From Agelaius tricolor (Eukaryota > Chordata > Aves > Passeriformes > Icteridae), in the NCBI GenBank assembly GCA_023055355.1, contig JALJCS010000012.1, positions 13,056,501 through 13,120,500 on the forward strand: a DNA stretch of 64,000 bases, in the 5' to 3' direction. The notes under the pieces are model-generated. The model made no database searches. It had not been told where the DNA came from and saw only the letters and a list, made by a program, of their open reading frames with translations. Position numbers and translations under genes: made by a program. Below are positions 11,050 to 21,420 of this stretch, one piece after another; position 1 is the first letter of the stretch, and each line of letters starts with the position of its first letter.

Positions 11050-11216
11050 CCAATGAAGTTGTGGACAGCTCATCCCCAGAAGTGTTTAAAGCCAGGCTGG
11101 ATGGAGCTCTGAGCCCCCTGGTCCAGGGAAAGCTGTGCCTGTCCAAGTCAGGGGGTTTGGAACTAGATCATCTTAAAGGTCCCTTCTAACTCAGGTCACT
11201 CTATGATTCTATGATT
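11050..11216 (+). mobile_element. CR1 LINE fragment, 3' end
   Basis: The stretch follows the CR1 3' consensus: a GAAGTTGTGGACAGCTC-like segment, CCCAGAAGTGTTTAAAGCCA, GGCTGGATGGAGCTCTGAG, GGGGGTTTGGAACTAGATCA, TTAAAGGTCCCTTCTAACTC, and a terminal TCTATGATTCTATGATT. Only the 3' about 165 bp is present, as is usual for 5'-truncated avian CR1 copies. It lies about 200 bp from the CpG promoter. No open frame of the element remains. The left boundary is approximate and no target-site duplication was recognised. Confidence 0.92.
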
Positions 11217-14190
11217 TCCCTACAGCCCACCCCAGAGAACATTTTCCGTGCACAGAGCAGGAAAAGCCGTCTTGGATTTCTCACTGGATTCCATCCATGT
11301 AACAGTAGCCAGAGGATGTCCTCCAAGGGATGCCATGCCTACACCCAGTCCCAGAAAATCATCCTGCACATTCATTCCTCCACCACCATGCCCCCACAAC
11401 ACATCCACACAGGATTCTGCTGATCTCTGTGAGGTGTTTGAACTGGATTTGGAGAACTGAAATAGTCTGGCAGTGTTTGTCCTAGACAAGCACTGTACAA
11501 AATGGGAACATATATAATTACCCTCTTTGCAGTGGGAGGAAAAGATGAGGAGAAGAAAAGAGGGTAATGTTCACTTACCAGCTCATATTCCTGCCTTGAG
11601 TGCCCAAGTTGCTGTGGAAATCATCAGGCAGATGTGATCTGCAGGCAGCTGGGATGCACGGCTGCAAGAATGGCAGAGCCTATGCACAGAGCCCAGCAGA
11701 GCACAGGGAGGTGCTGGGGACCATTTCCTGTCCTCTTTGCTTCTGGTTTGAATCTATCTGAAGTACGGTTGAGCAGAATAAATTCCAGAGTTTACAGCTC
11801 AGGAAGATGCTGATGAGGATTCTCTGAAGGAAGAAGACCAAAAACCCATCCCAAATCATACAGAACCTTGTTTTCATAGACTAAAGTAGCAAATGCAAGA
11901 GCCTCAGATCTACTCATGGATTTGGCTGCATGAAGTTTCCCAGGAGTTTATCACTGGCTGCTTGAGAACTCCCTGGGTGCAGTGGCAAGCACAACCCAGC
12001 CCAGGAGCCAGACCCTGCTGTGCTCAACCTGGAATCAACCAGAGAAGTAACAGAGACAAACGTTTTGGTGATTGAAAAATGGGTTCTGAACAAATCCTTT
12101 TGGATTAGGAGGGAAGTTTGACATAACTGGAAATAAAAATTAAGAATGACCAAAAGTTTTTGCTTCCTTTCTCCCTGTCAAGGATGGGCTTTTTGGAGCA
12201 GAGGCTCTAATCCAGAGAGCAGACACAAAGCCTAAAAAAAAGAAGAAAAAGTACAGGGAAAGCTCTGGATAAATATAGTAAACATTATCTCTTAAAATGA
12301 TAGATGAGAATTCAAATGAGATGGCACTCAATTATCTCTCAAAATTAATAAAGACAAAAAATTACAGGGCAAAAAAAGTCCCAGTAATTCTGTCACTGCA
12401 TAAAACAATCATAATACATTAAGAAAAGTTCCTCAAACAGACAAAACACATTTAAATATATGCTGAAAAGAGAAGTTTATAAAGCATTTTTTGAGAAGTC
12501 CAAGTGATTCATTTGCTGACCCAGGCTCTGCCCAAGAGCTGCCCTGGCAGCACAGGCAGCCTCCCCTCCCTGCAGGAGCCAGGTTTCATTTTCCTGCTGC
12601 TCATGAAATAAACATTTCCCTGAAATAGTTCTGCCCCAAAGAACTAATTTTTATGACATTATTTGCAAAATTGCAGTAAATGGGTAACAGAAAGAAATAC
12701 AACTTGGCTTTAAGTACATTTTTGTAGTGTTTTTTTCATTTTTTTCACATATTTTACCCCATTCCTATTGTTTTATTCCAAAGCAATAATTTTAGTAGAA
12801 TATATCAGTAGATTTCTGAAGGATTTGCAAACAATAATCTTGCACCAGCATAAATCCTTACAAGTAAAACCACATATTTAATAATTTAATCTGACTTTTT
12901 GGTGTGTGCTTTTTTTAAAATAAATACTCATTTATTGGTCCAAATATGCTGCTGCCATGATTAAAAGCAGACATCAGGTACATAAGACTTGATCATATTT
13001 ATTCAGACACAAAGACAGCCATTCTTTGGTGCCCTTTAGATAGGCACAGGAGGAACACTCAAGAAATGAGGACAAACATTTAAAGAATTGTGTACTACTA
13101 CTTCTAACCATATTTTAGGGCCTTCAGGAAGCAGAGCAGCAGCACCCAAAGGAGAATTTCACCAAGACAATGAACTGGCTGCCTCTGCCCCTTGAAGAAG
13201 GCCCAGGGGAGCCAAATCACTGCCTGCATTGACTCTACCAGTCAGAGTCTCAGCAGTGAAATAGAGTACACTGCCTTCCTCTGCATGAATGTGCTGGGCA
13301 CCTGAAACACATTCACAGCTAGTAAAAAAAAAAAGAAGAAGAAATTGAGGCATACATTCCTGCTACCTCTAAAACATTCTTCCTCGATCCCATGCTGTAA
13401 AGCTGATAAAAATTGATGGTCAAATCCTTAGAAGGCACGAGTTAGCATGGATCCATCAAAATCAATGAGCCTATCCAGATCAGGGCAAGCAGTGCTTGGC
13501 TGGAGGAGTTTATACATCTAAGACCTTTCTTTTTTCCTTAAAGAAAAATTGCATCTTTTCTATAACTACCAGTTCCACAAAGGCCCAGAGATCCATCCCT
13601 GCTGAGCTGAGGTACAAGCACCACTGCAGTTAATGGTTATTACATAAATTACTGCAGCCTGCAGGAACCATATCCATGGACTCAGACATCCTTGTCCTCA
13701 GCACAGAAGCAGAACACAGATTTTCCTCCAGAAAGCATGTAGTAACAGCCAACCAGGTGGATCAAGAGAGCAAAAATGTCACATAGCTCAGCATAGGTGC
13801 CATTTCTCTGGAGCCTAATCACTCTTCCATTTTCTACAGGCACCACAGGAGGAGTATGGCAATGGTTTCACAAAAAACACCTTCACAAGAGAAAAACAGG
13901 AGACAGTAACAAATTTCAGTAACAGTAACAAATTTCAAAGTATTAGGAAAAGGTGTTTGATTTCTCGTCCTGCTCCCTGCTGTTCAGAAAACTGCTCTGC
14001 GAGCCTGGTGCGAGGTGTTTGTCCCTGTACTCAGCAGGAGAAGATGGCACTCCCCTTTCCCCACTGCACCACCACAGACTCCTCCAGGTAAGAAGAAATT
14101 TCCTATCAATCTCCATAAGTTCGGGCAAGAGAGCTCAGGCCCTCCCCACCTGCCCTTCCTGAGCCCCAGGCAGCCAGGGATGCCCTGTGC
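11217..14190. other. Non-coding interval, no gene seen
   Basis: This is mainly AT-rich unique sequence upstream of PLSCR5. The only internal structure noted is a short direct repeat of AGTAACAAATTTC near 13904-13937 (about 20 bp apart). Open frames here lack recognisable domains. Confidence 0.5.
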
Positions 14191-14200
14191 CATGCAGAAC

Positions 14201-14599
14201 AGGCTGGGAGCAGCACACGGGCACCAGGAGCAGCACACGGGCACCAGGAGGGGCTGGGAGCACACACGGGCACCAGGACAGGCTGGGAGCAGCACACGGG
14301 CACCAGCACAGGCTGGGAGCAGCACACGGGCACCAGGACAGGCTGGGAGCAGCACACGGGCACCAGCACAGGCTGGGAGCAGCACACGGGCACCAGGACG
14401 GGCTGGGAGCAGCACACGGGCACCAGGACAGGCTGGGAGCAGCACACGGGCACCAGGAGGGGCTGGGAGCACACACGGGCACCAGGACAGGCTGGGAGCA
14501 GCACACGGGCACCAGGAGAGGCTGAGAGCAGCACACGGGCTGGGAGCAGCACATGGGCACCAGGACAGGCTGGGAGCAGCACACGGGCACCAGGACAGG
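14201..14599. repeat. Minisatellite, about 30-bp unit, about 13 copies
   Basis: The unit combines GGCTGGGAGCAGCACACGGG with CACCAGGACA. Copies start near 14202, 14252, 14281, 14311, 14341, 14371, 14401, 14431, 14461, 14490, 14519, 14538 and 14569. Copies between 14281 and 14400 alternate CAGCACA and CAGGAC(A/G), giving a local 60-bp higher-order period. Some units are 29 bp or truncated. Because 30 is divisible by three, long artificial frames appear on both strands; they are not genes. Confidence 0.95.
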
Positions 14600-14982
14600 C
14601 ACCTGAGCATCACCAGGCACAGTCTGAGCTTCCCTGCTGCTGAGAGGGGACATCACCAATCACTGTTTTCATTCTAGATTTCCCTTCCTCAAATATCAAT
14701 TGTGACCAGCATTAAAATGCAGTTATTGCCATTTTTAATAGGAAATATTATAGCCTTATTTCTTCCCTTTTCTTGTCTTCCCTTTTAGCAGAGGGAGAAA
14801 TGCTGAGAGGAGTCATAACTATCAGACTGTGACCCTGCGCAATTACAAGCTCCAGGTTAGATTATTTCACCAAGTATTGCTTTCCGCACTGGAGACAAAA
14901 AAAACCCAAAAAAACCCAAAAAGCACAAAACCAAAAGCCCAAACAATTTCTTAAATCAGCCAGCACCTAATAGGGTTCTCAC

Positions 14983-15140
14983 CTTGAACTTTAGTTAGTG
15001 AGGCGTCTTGCTTGAGCTGGTGCCTCCGGGAGCTCCTCCCCTGCAAGGACGCCTGCACAGACGCTGGAATTCCGCAGGCAGCGCCCGGCGCCGCTGGGAG
15101 CCGCCTCCTGAGGTAGCACTGCCAGGAGCTGCTACACAAG
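14983..15140 (-). promoter_or_regulatory. Secondary CpG cluster with splice donor, possible alternative first exon
   Basis: Positions 15000-15150 carry about 13 CpGs. On the minus strand the cluster ends in AAG followed by gtgagaac (donor at 14982), a good splice donor. This is the layout of a non-coding first exon transcribed toward PLSCR5, which could splice to the T-rich acceptor-like cctttgaag just upstream of the PLSCR5 ATG. It could equally belong to a separate non-coding RNA, or be a chance CpG patch. Confidence 0.35.
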
Positions 15141-18059
15141 GCGCCTGTCGTGCACCAATTAACAGCAAAACGCAGCCTTTAAAATAACAGCTCTCCAGCC
15201 AGCTGATCTTACTGTGCGTTCAACTCCGCTGGGAGAAATGGGATCAAAATAGCGATCTCAAAGGGATTGTGGAAGGGAAGAAACCTTTGGAGTGTTTGTG
15301 GCTAGAGATGGCACATGGTACTGAATACATATCGGAGGTTTTAATGCTAGCAAGTATTGATGTGGATCAGAAACGAAATAGAGATGTCAGCAGAATACAA
15401 CAATCCACTGGAAATATATAAAGCAGCTTCCATACCAAATCTTGACAAAGGAGAAAGAGAGGCTTTGGCATGGGGTTTGTCTCTTTGGGGAGTTTTGGGG
15501 GAGCAGGGTTTTGGTTTTGTCAAGGTTTTTTGGTTTTTTTTTAAGTATATTTCTGTTGCACTGAGTTTTAAAGTTTTTTTAATAATCTCTAAAATCTTGT
15601 TATGAAAATATAGCCTTTGAGGGGCTGTGGGCACTGCCACTAAGCCTCATGCATGTCCTGGTTTCCTACCAGTTCTGAAACAGCTGCACGAAGCAATTAG
15701 TCCAAAAAAACTGAATTCATCCCCAGACCCAAATGTTTCAATTTTAGTCACATTAAACAGGTTTTAGAATAAAAAGCAGAGAAGTGTGGCCATCAAGACT
15801 TATGTAAGCAGAACGTGATTTAAGCAAAAAATAAGGCCAGGAAGGAGCAGCATAAAAGACCTGAATACCTTGCACCAAAATCAGCCCAGGACTGAGCCAA
15901 ATCTATTCTCAAGCACAGCAAGGGAGGATGACCAGGAGACTGCCCTGAAACAGCCTCTGTGAACTGAATCACCAGCATGCACACACCCAGCCCAGCACAG
16001 CATCTGCTGCCAGATCCCACCTTCCCTCCAGCAAACACATTCCAGTCAAGGTGCAGTACAGATTTATTTACATTACAATGCCTGCCCAAAGGTTCATTTT
16101 GCTAGTTCCACCCCTGGGAAACATGAGCCAACATTGCCAGGTGACTCTAGCAGGCTGCTGGGGTGACTGTTCACAGCTTACACAGAGCAGCTCAGAGCTG
16201 GTGACCCAAAGCTGAACAGTTCTGTGCTCACCGAGAGCACAGGAGGGGATCAGTCCTGACACTCACATGCAGGCCACATTCTAAGATTTTTCGAAATCCA
16301 AGCTATTCCAAGATTATTCATTGATCTTCTCCACATTTTCAAAAAACTACCATTCAATATTCTGATTCTAAATTCAAACTAAATAAAACAATTTTTTTTA
16401 CTTTTTGAGGGAAGGAAGAAAAGATAAATAGATAAGACATCCATAAGATTTAATGGCATAATGGTAACTCTATTAGGACAGCAAAATTAATTTCAGTTTC
16501 CCTGAGGTATCTTATTTTAATTAACAAATCCATGATCCTGCTCTATTAATTAGCATACTGAAAGAATAATAAGTTTTAGAAGAGCTTAGTTGTGATAAAG
16601 CTTTTCATCCCCTAAAAAATAACAAAAGGAACTAAGAACCTCAATCCAATTTGTTTTCTACGTTTAGTATCAATGTTTTGAAATTCTACCCAATAGTACA
16701 GCATAACTATGAGTGTTTTCTTTTAATCTGAAAATGTTTTGGTTTTGCATTTTAGACATTCTACCTACTGAAGGCATGGGAGTGGCCCACTAAGTAATCC
16801 TTGCAGGATTCCAGGTAATTTTATTTTTCATATTATTTCCTATTGATAACCAATAGGGGAAACACATAGAATTTATTACAATCCTTATCTACTGTGGATT
16901 TTCCAGAAAAATAATGCAATAACAATTATCCAACTGTTAGTATCCCAACTGGGTCAAACAAACCCCAAGGAACTTATCTGGCACACCAAGCTACACAGTA
17001 AGAGTTTTGTGCCTCAGTTTGCCAGGACCATTCAGTGGGCACCAAGCAGCCACTTTACTACTGGTCCAATCACCCATTTTTATAGACATGTTCATGCATT
17101 AGTCTGCTTAAAGCAGATCTGGAAACCTGATTCTTTTTTCCAGGTTTGTTTTATGTTCCTCTCTTCCTGTATCACAGTCAATTACTGGCAAAATTAAAAA
17201 AAAATAAAAAAACAACCAAAACCACAACAAGTTTTTCATTTGCTCTTGATCCCAAAAGCAACAAATCTGTACTTTTGATTCCTGCAAATCACTTTGCAGA
17301 TTGCCTGTTATACCAAGTAAAAGAGGAAAATGTTAGCAAATCACCAGTGTGATTAGGTAAGCAAAAAACCTAAGGAGAAAACTTGTGCATACATGAAAAT
17401 GTCGAGATGCTCAGAACTTCAGAACTGCTTGTCCTGCAAAGACAGGCTGCTTCTTTGACCCAGCACCATCTGTAAAACAAATGAGAGCAAAAGTGAACAC
17501 TAGGAGGTTGCATGTGCACAATTTTTCTAATAAGTATGTCTTGACAGCATTTTGCTTTCAAACTCCCAGGTTGAATCTTTTCAATGTTTTACAGAAGTAC
17601 AGAACCCGAAACAGGTACTGTGTAACAGAAAGAAAATTACTAAGAATAGAGTTTGTAGAAATAGGTGAATTACTTAAAAGTATGTGTTGTAATGGAAAAG
17701 CCGTGCGACCTTCCCCAGCACGTCTGCCAAGGCTGCACATTCCCCTCTCCTCCAGCACTCACAGAGAGGGGAATGGCAGGAGCTGCTCTATTCCCATTAC
17801 AAGATGCTCTGGTAGGAAGCTGGTCCTGCTGTCTCCCCATCTCAGCTCCCTCAGGACTGATCAGCTCTGCTGTACATCCCACGAGATGCCAAAGTGACAC
17901 CCTGGTGCTCCCCTGCCTCTGATGTATGCAGGAAAATGACAGATACTGTCTCAGATATTGTCTCTAAGGACCTCACAACCACGGACAGTTCATTGTCATA
18001 GACAACAACTTCTTGCAAGGCTGTCTAAATACTTCAGCTTTGTTTGCTTTATTTTTATT

Positions 18060-18290
18060 TTCACCTCCTTTTCATCACCATGTGGTCCATTGAGGAAGCC
18101 TAATTAGCATGTCCCTCTCATATCTTTGTTTTTTCTTCAGGCACCTAATAGCAATTATTGTCTGTGCTTATTTCCTACTGTTTATGTCCCAGGCATGTTA
18201 AAGAAGGATGATTGTCAGCAGAATTATTAACATGCCTTATCATCACTTTATTATGCATCTTTTTGAAAGGCTTTGTAATGTGTTTGGCAG
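18060..18290. promoter_or_regulatory. Candidate conserved non-coding element
   Basis: The stretch contains CCTAATTAGC, TAGCAATTATTG, GAATTATTAAC and similar homeodomain-type cores in otherwise balanced unique sequence without repeats. This texture is common in vertebrate developmental enhancers. Conservation cannot be tested from a single sequence. Confidence 0.25.
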
Positions 18291-18919
18291 TTCACTCAGA
18301 AAAATACAGAAGTTTAGAGAAACTTTCCCTTCCACACAAGAAAACAGGGCAGTGCTTTCAGAGATTCATTGCTCTAAAATTTTATCTTCTGAGAAGAATC
18401 TGAATCTTGGAAGACTGAGACCACAGAAGCAGGGAATATCCTTATTTCATATTTTATGTATTTTAATTAGGGCTTCTACATCTCAGGATTGATATTTTTG
18501 CTGTAGTGGGGACTGGCACAGATTGATTTTTTAAAGTAATTTTTCATTAATAGGAGTACTAAATTAATGCTTAATAATAGACTAAATAACATCTTAATTA
18601 GCCTGTGTTTGCCAGCTCTTATACTTCTTGAGTATCAGGTAATACAGAACCAGATACAGAACTCCAAGTCCCAGATTTGTTCAAAATAATCCCCCTCCTG
18701 CTAAACACACACACACCCTTTTTATGTAGTAATTATACTATTTTACTCTGATACTTACAGTTTGAATACAGTAGAAAGCCAGGGAGAGACTTGGCATGTC
18801 AAAACCAGAAAATGTATTAATTATAGCAGCAAGAAATGAGAATAATGAAATACTGGAAGAAATTCTACTCTTGTTTATTGCAGCACCATAGTTTGTTCTG
18901 GTGACTAGAATATGAGTGT

Positions 18920-18921
<2 letters not shown>

Positions 18922-18967
<46 letters not shown>

Positions 18968-18979
18968 TATATATATATA
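18922..18979. repeat. Compound (AT)n(AC)n(AT)n microsatellite
   Basis: An uninterrupted AT run of about 31 bp is followed by an AC run of about 15 bp and a second AT run of about 13 bp. It is a plain simple-sequence repeat. Confidence 0.97.
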
Positions 18980-19615
18980 CACAGAACTATACATTACATT
19001 TTATGGACTCCAACATTTGGTTAATGGTTACTAAATCTGGCATTTACAGAGACATTAGAAAAGATGGTATTTATTTGCAATTTTATTTCCCTCAGAGTGA
19101 AACATGGAATCTATACAGCTGTACAATGAAGATGATTAGAATTGCCAGAAATGAAGGCCTCCTGGGAAAAAAAAATATCAGTAGCATAGTTTAACTACAT
19201 GAACCATAATTGCATTATTAGCTCTGCTGTGCTCTACCACAGGAAAGCTAATGACATGATTCTGAAGAAGCTTTATAGATTATGGAAAACTATATAACCT
19301 CTTGCTCTCCCATTGACAACACAACTCATTTGAGATCCCTGTCATTAAGGGAAGGAAAACTGTCTCATTTTTCACAAACCCTGTGAATATGTCTTTCCAT
19401 GGATTTTAAACTTTAACTGTATATATGCCCATGGATCGGTAGCTGAAATAACAAATAACCACTTGTACAACCTTATCCATGGCAATTTTAGCTGGGAAAT
19501 GTATTTTCAGTCCCAGTCCAACACATGATGACTGTTGCAGACGGAGTGAGGAAGAGGCATTCCCTGCTCCAGGTATGGACTTGGCAGCACCTGGAAGGTA
19601 GCAAGAGGATCATGA

Positions 19616-19668
19616 TCATAATAATTATTATATTATTATGTATTATTATTATCATCATATTATCATAA
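19616..19668. repeat. ATT/ATC-rich simple repeat
   Basis: An imperfect trinucleotide tract made of ATAATT, ATTATT and ATCATC blocks. Low-complexity sequence without coding potential. Confidence 0.8.
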
Positions 19669-20699
19669 ACTGACAGCAGAAGGAATTGTCTGTGGCTTTT
19701 CAGAGTTCTGATTGTACTTACTGTTTAATCAGTCTGCATACCGTTTACTAGCAGGTGTCCATTTTAAAAGCAGAAGACCAAAATAATTTTCATTAAGTTC
19801 TAACATACAACAGTTATTGCCAGTGAGTGACTCCCACTTTGTCCTTCCCAGCCTCCAGGTTGCAAACACATAAATACATGATAACCATGACTTTTTCAGT
19901 AATTACTGAAATAGAAATGCATAATCAAGGTTACTAAGTCTTGAAACACAAAAAGATCCAAGACACAATCTTCAAACACTGGGGCTGGGAGACATCTCCT
20001 CCATCACGTGACACAAAACCAACTTGCTGGAGTGTTTCACTTGAACACATTTGCTCCAGGACTCCTTGGAGACCTGCAACAACCCTCAGGGAGCCTTTCT
20101 CACTTTGTGTGTGCACTGATAGACACCTGTGGGTCTCCCCTGAGTTCCCCACCATACAAGGATCAGCTGGTTTTTTTTCACTGGGAAGGCTTAAAAGTGA
20201 ATTTGTGACCTCTGTGGGAACTGAAAGAGAACCAGCCTTGGGGCTTTTCCAAATCCACAGCTCAAAGGTGGGCACAATCCATTTAGTCCAGTTTAGGTCT
20301 TGGATCACTGCACCCTCCAGGTCAGGGCAGCCCAGCTGGGCACTGAGAGCTGGATGAGTATGACAATAGCCTTCCCCTACAGGGCTTGGACGGGCAGGTT
20401 TGCTCCTCTGCTGGCTCTGGGGCGCTGCTCCTGCCCTCACTGGCACCACAGAGGGACCGAGGGCACAAGGGGCAAGGCTTGCCTTTCAACGGGACATGGG
20501 CTAGCAGGGTAAAAAACCAGCACTAATTTATCAGCAAAGTGTCCTGTCACTATTTCCACATCATCTCCTTCATAACTCACTGCTGGGGTGATCCCCACTC
20601 CACAAACCTGCTGCGCCCAAGAGAGTGAAGGAAACCCTGCAGCAAGGGAATTCCGAGGGGACATTGCATCCGCAGCCCACGGCGGAGGAGAGCGCTGCG

Positions 20700-20874
20700 T
20701 GCCCGTGCCCGGTGCCCAGCACTGTCCCTGGTGCCCGTACCCGGTGCCCAGCACTGTCCCCGGTGCCCAGCACTGTCCCCGGTGCCCGGCACTGTCCCTG
20801 GTGCCCGTGCCCGGTGTGCCCGGCACTATCCCCGGCGCCTGTGCATGCCCCCGGTGCCCGTGCCCGGTGCTGTC
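20700..20874. repeat. GC-rich tandem array, 19-31-bp units
   Basis: Repeated GGTGCCCAGCACTGTCCC blocks (19-bp spacing where tightest) are interleaved with GTGCCCGTGCCC. Unit length varies and drift is strong toward the right end, where the array abuts the 33-bp minisatellite. Long frames across it on both strands result from the repeat and not from selection. Confidence 0.9.
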
Positions 20875-21103
20875 CGTCCCGCTCCATGTGCGGGAGGATG
20901 TCGGTCCCGCTCCATGTGCGGGAGGATGTTGTGTCGGTCCCGCTCCATGTGCGGGAGGATGTTGTGTCGGTCCCGCTCCACGTGCGGGAGGATGTTGTGT
21001 CGGTCCCGCTCCACGTGCGGGAGGATGTTGTGTCGGTCCCGCTCCATGTGCGGGAGGATGTTGTGTCGGTCCCGTTCCATGTGCGGGACGATGTTGCCAT
21101 CCA
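20875..21103. repeat. 33-bp minisatellite with internal hairpin, 7 copies
   Basis: Units with GCTCCATGTG-type cores start at 20881, 20909, 20942, 20975, 21008, 21041 and 21074. The first unit is shortened to 28 bp and the last has diverged. Each intact unit contains TCCCGC, a 7-base spacer, then GCGGGA, a perfect 6-bp inverted repeat. In the units at 20975 and 21008 the spacer change C-A-T to C-A-C creates the palindrome CACGTG. Confidence 0.95.
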
Positions 21104-21175
21104 GCGGCCGCTCCCTCCCTTACAGGGCGCTCGCTCCCTCCGCGCCGCCGCTGCCCGGGCCATTCCCCACCCAGG
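21104..21175. promoter_or_regulatory. CpG-rich segment flanking the minisatellite
   Basis: Unique sequence with GCGGCCGC, GGGCGCTCGC and GCGCCGCCGC follows the array directly. With the arrays it forms a GC-rich island of about 480 bp in AT-rich surroundings. It may be a promoter for a non-coding transcript or only a by-product of the repeat. Confidence 0.3.
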
Positions 21176-21407
21176 GCAGAACTCAGCTGCCTCCACATCA
21201 CTCCTGATCCCAAGCGCTTTCCATCTCCAAAAAAGAGGAGGAAATTCAAAGCATCTAAATCGATTATCTGACCTATTTATTGATAAAATCCAGCCAGGTG
21301 TTTTTGCCTCTCTAGCTGAGGAGCAGAACATATAATTCTGATTCTGCTAAGAGAAGGTATGTAGGAAAGCATTGCCCTTTAAGCTGTTGTACATACTGCC
21401 TTACAAA

Positions 21408-21420
21408 CCATAGGGGGCAT
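21408..21420 (+). promoter_or_regulatory. Candidate CTCF site
   Basis: CCATAGGGGGCAT closely resembles the CTCF core motif. It has the same orientation as the similar motifs at 2771 and 35268. Motif match only. Confidence 0.35.

Larger units (their letters stand above)
15141..20690. other. Non-coding interval with simple repeats and a possible conserved patch
   Basis: AT-rich unique sequence without a recognisable gene. It contains a T-rich stretch (15519-15545), an A-rich stretch (17190-17225), a dinucleotide microsatellite (18922-18979) and an ATT-rich tract (19616-19668). A homeodomain-site-rich patch lies at 18060-18290. Confidence 0.5.

Noticed and set aside
13984..14677. Long open frames on both strands (up to about 220 codons)
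   Set aside because: They run across the 30-bp minisatellite. A period divisible by three keeps frames open, and the translations are repeats of one short phrase.
20437..21335. Open frames up to 270 codons on both strands
   Set aside because: They are produced by the GC-rich arrays with 33-bp periodicity. Several overlapping frames are open at once and none resembles a known protein.
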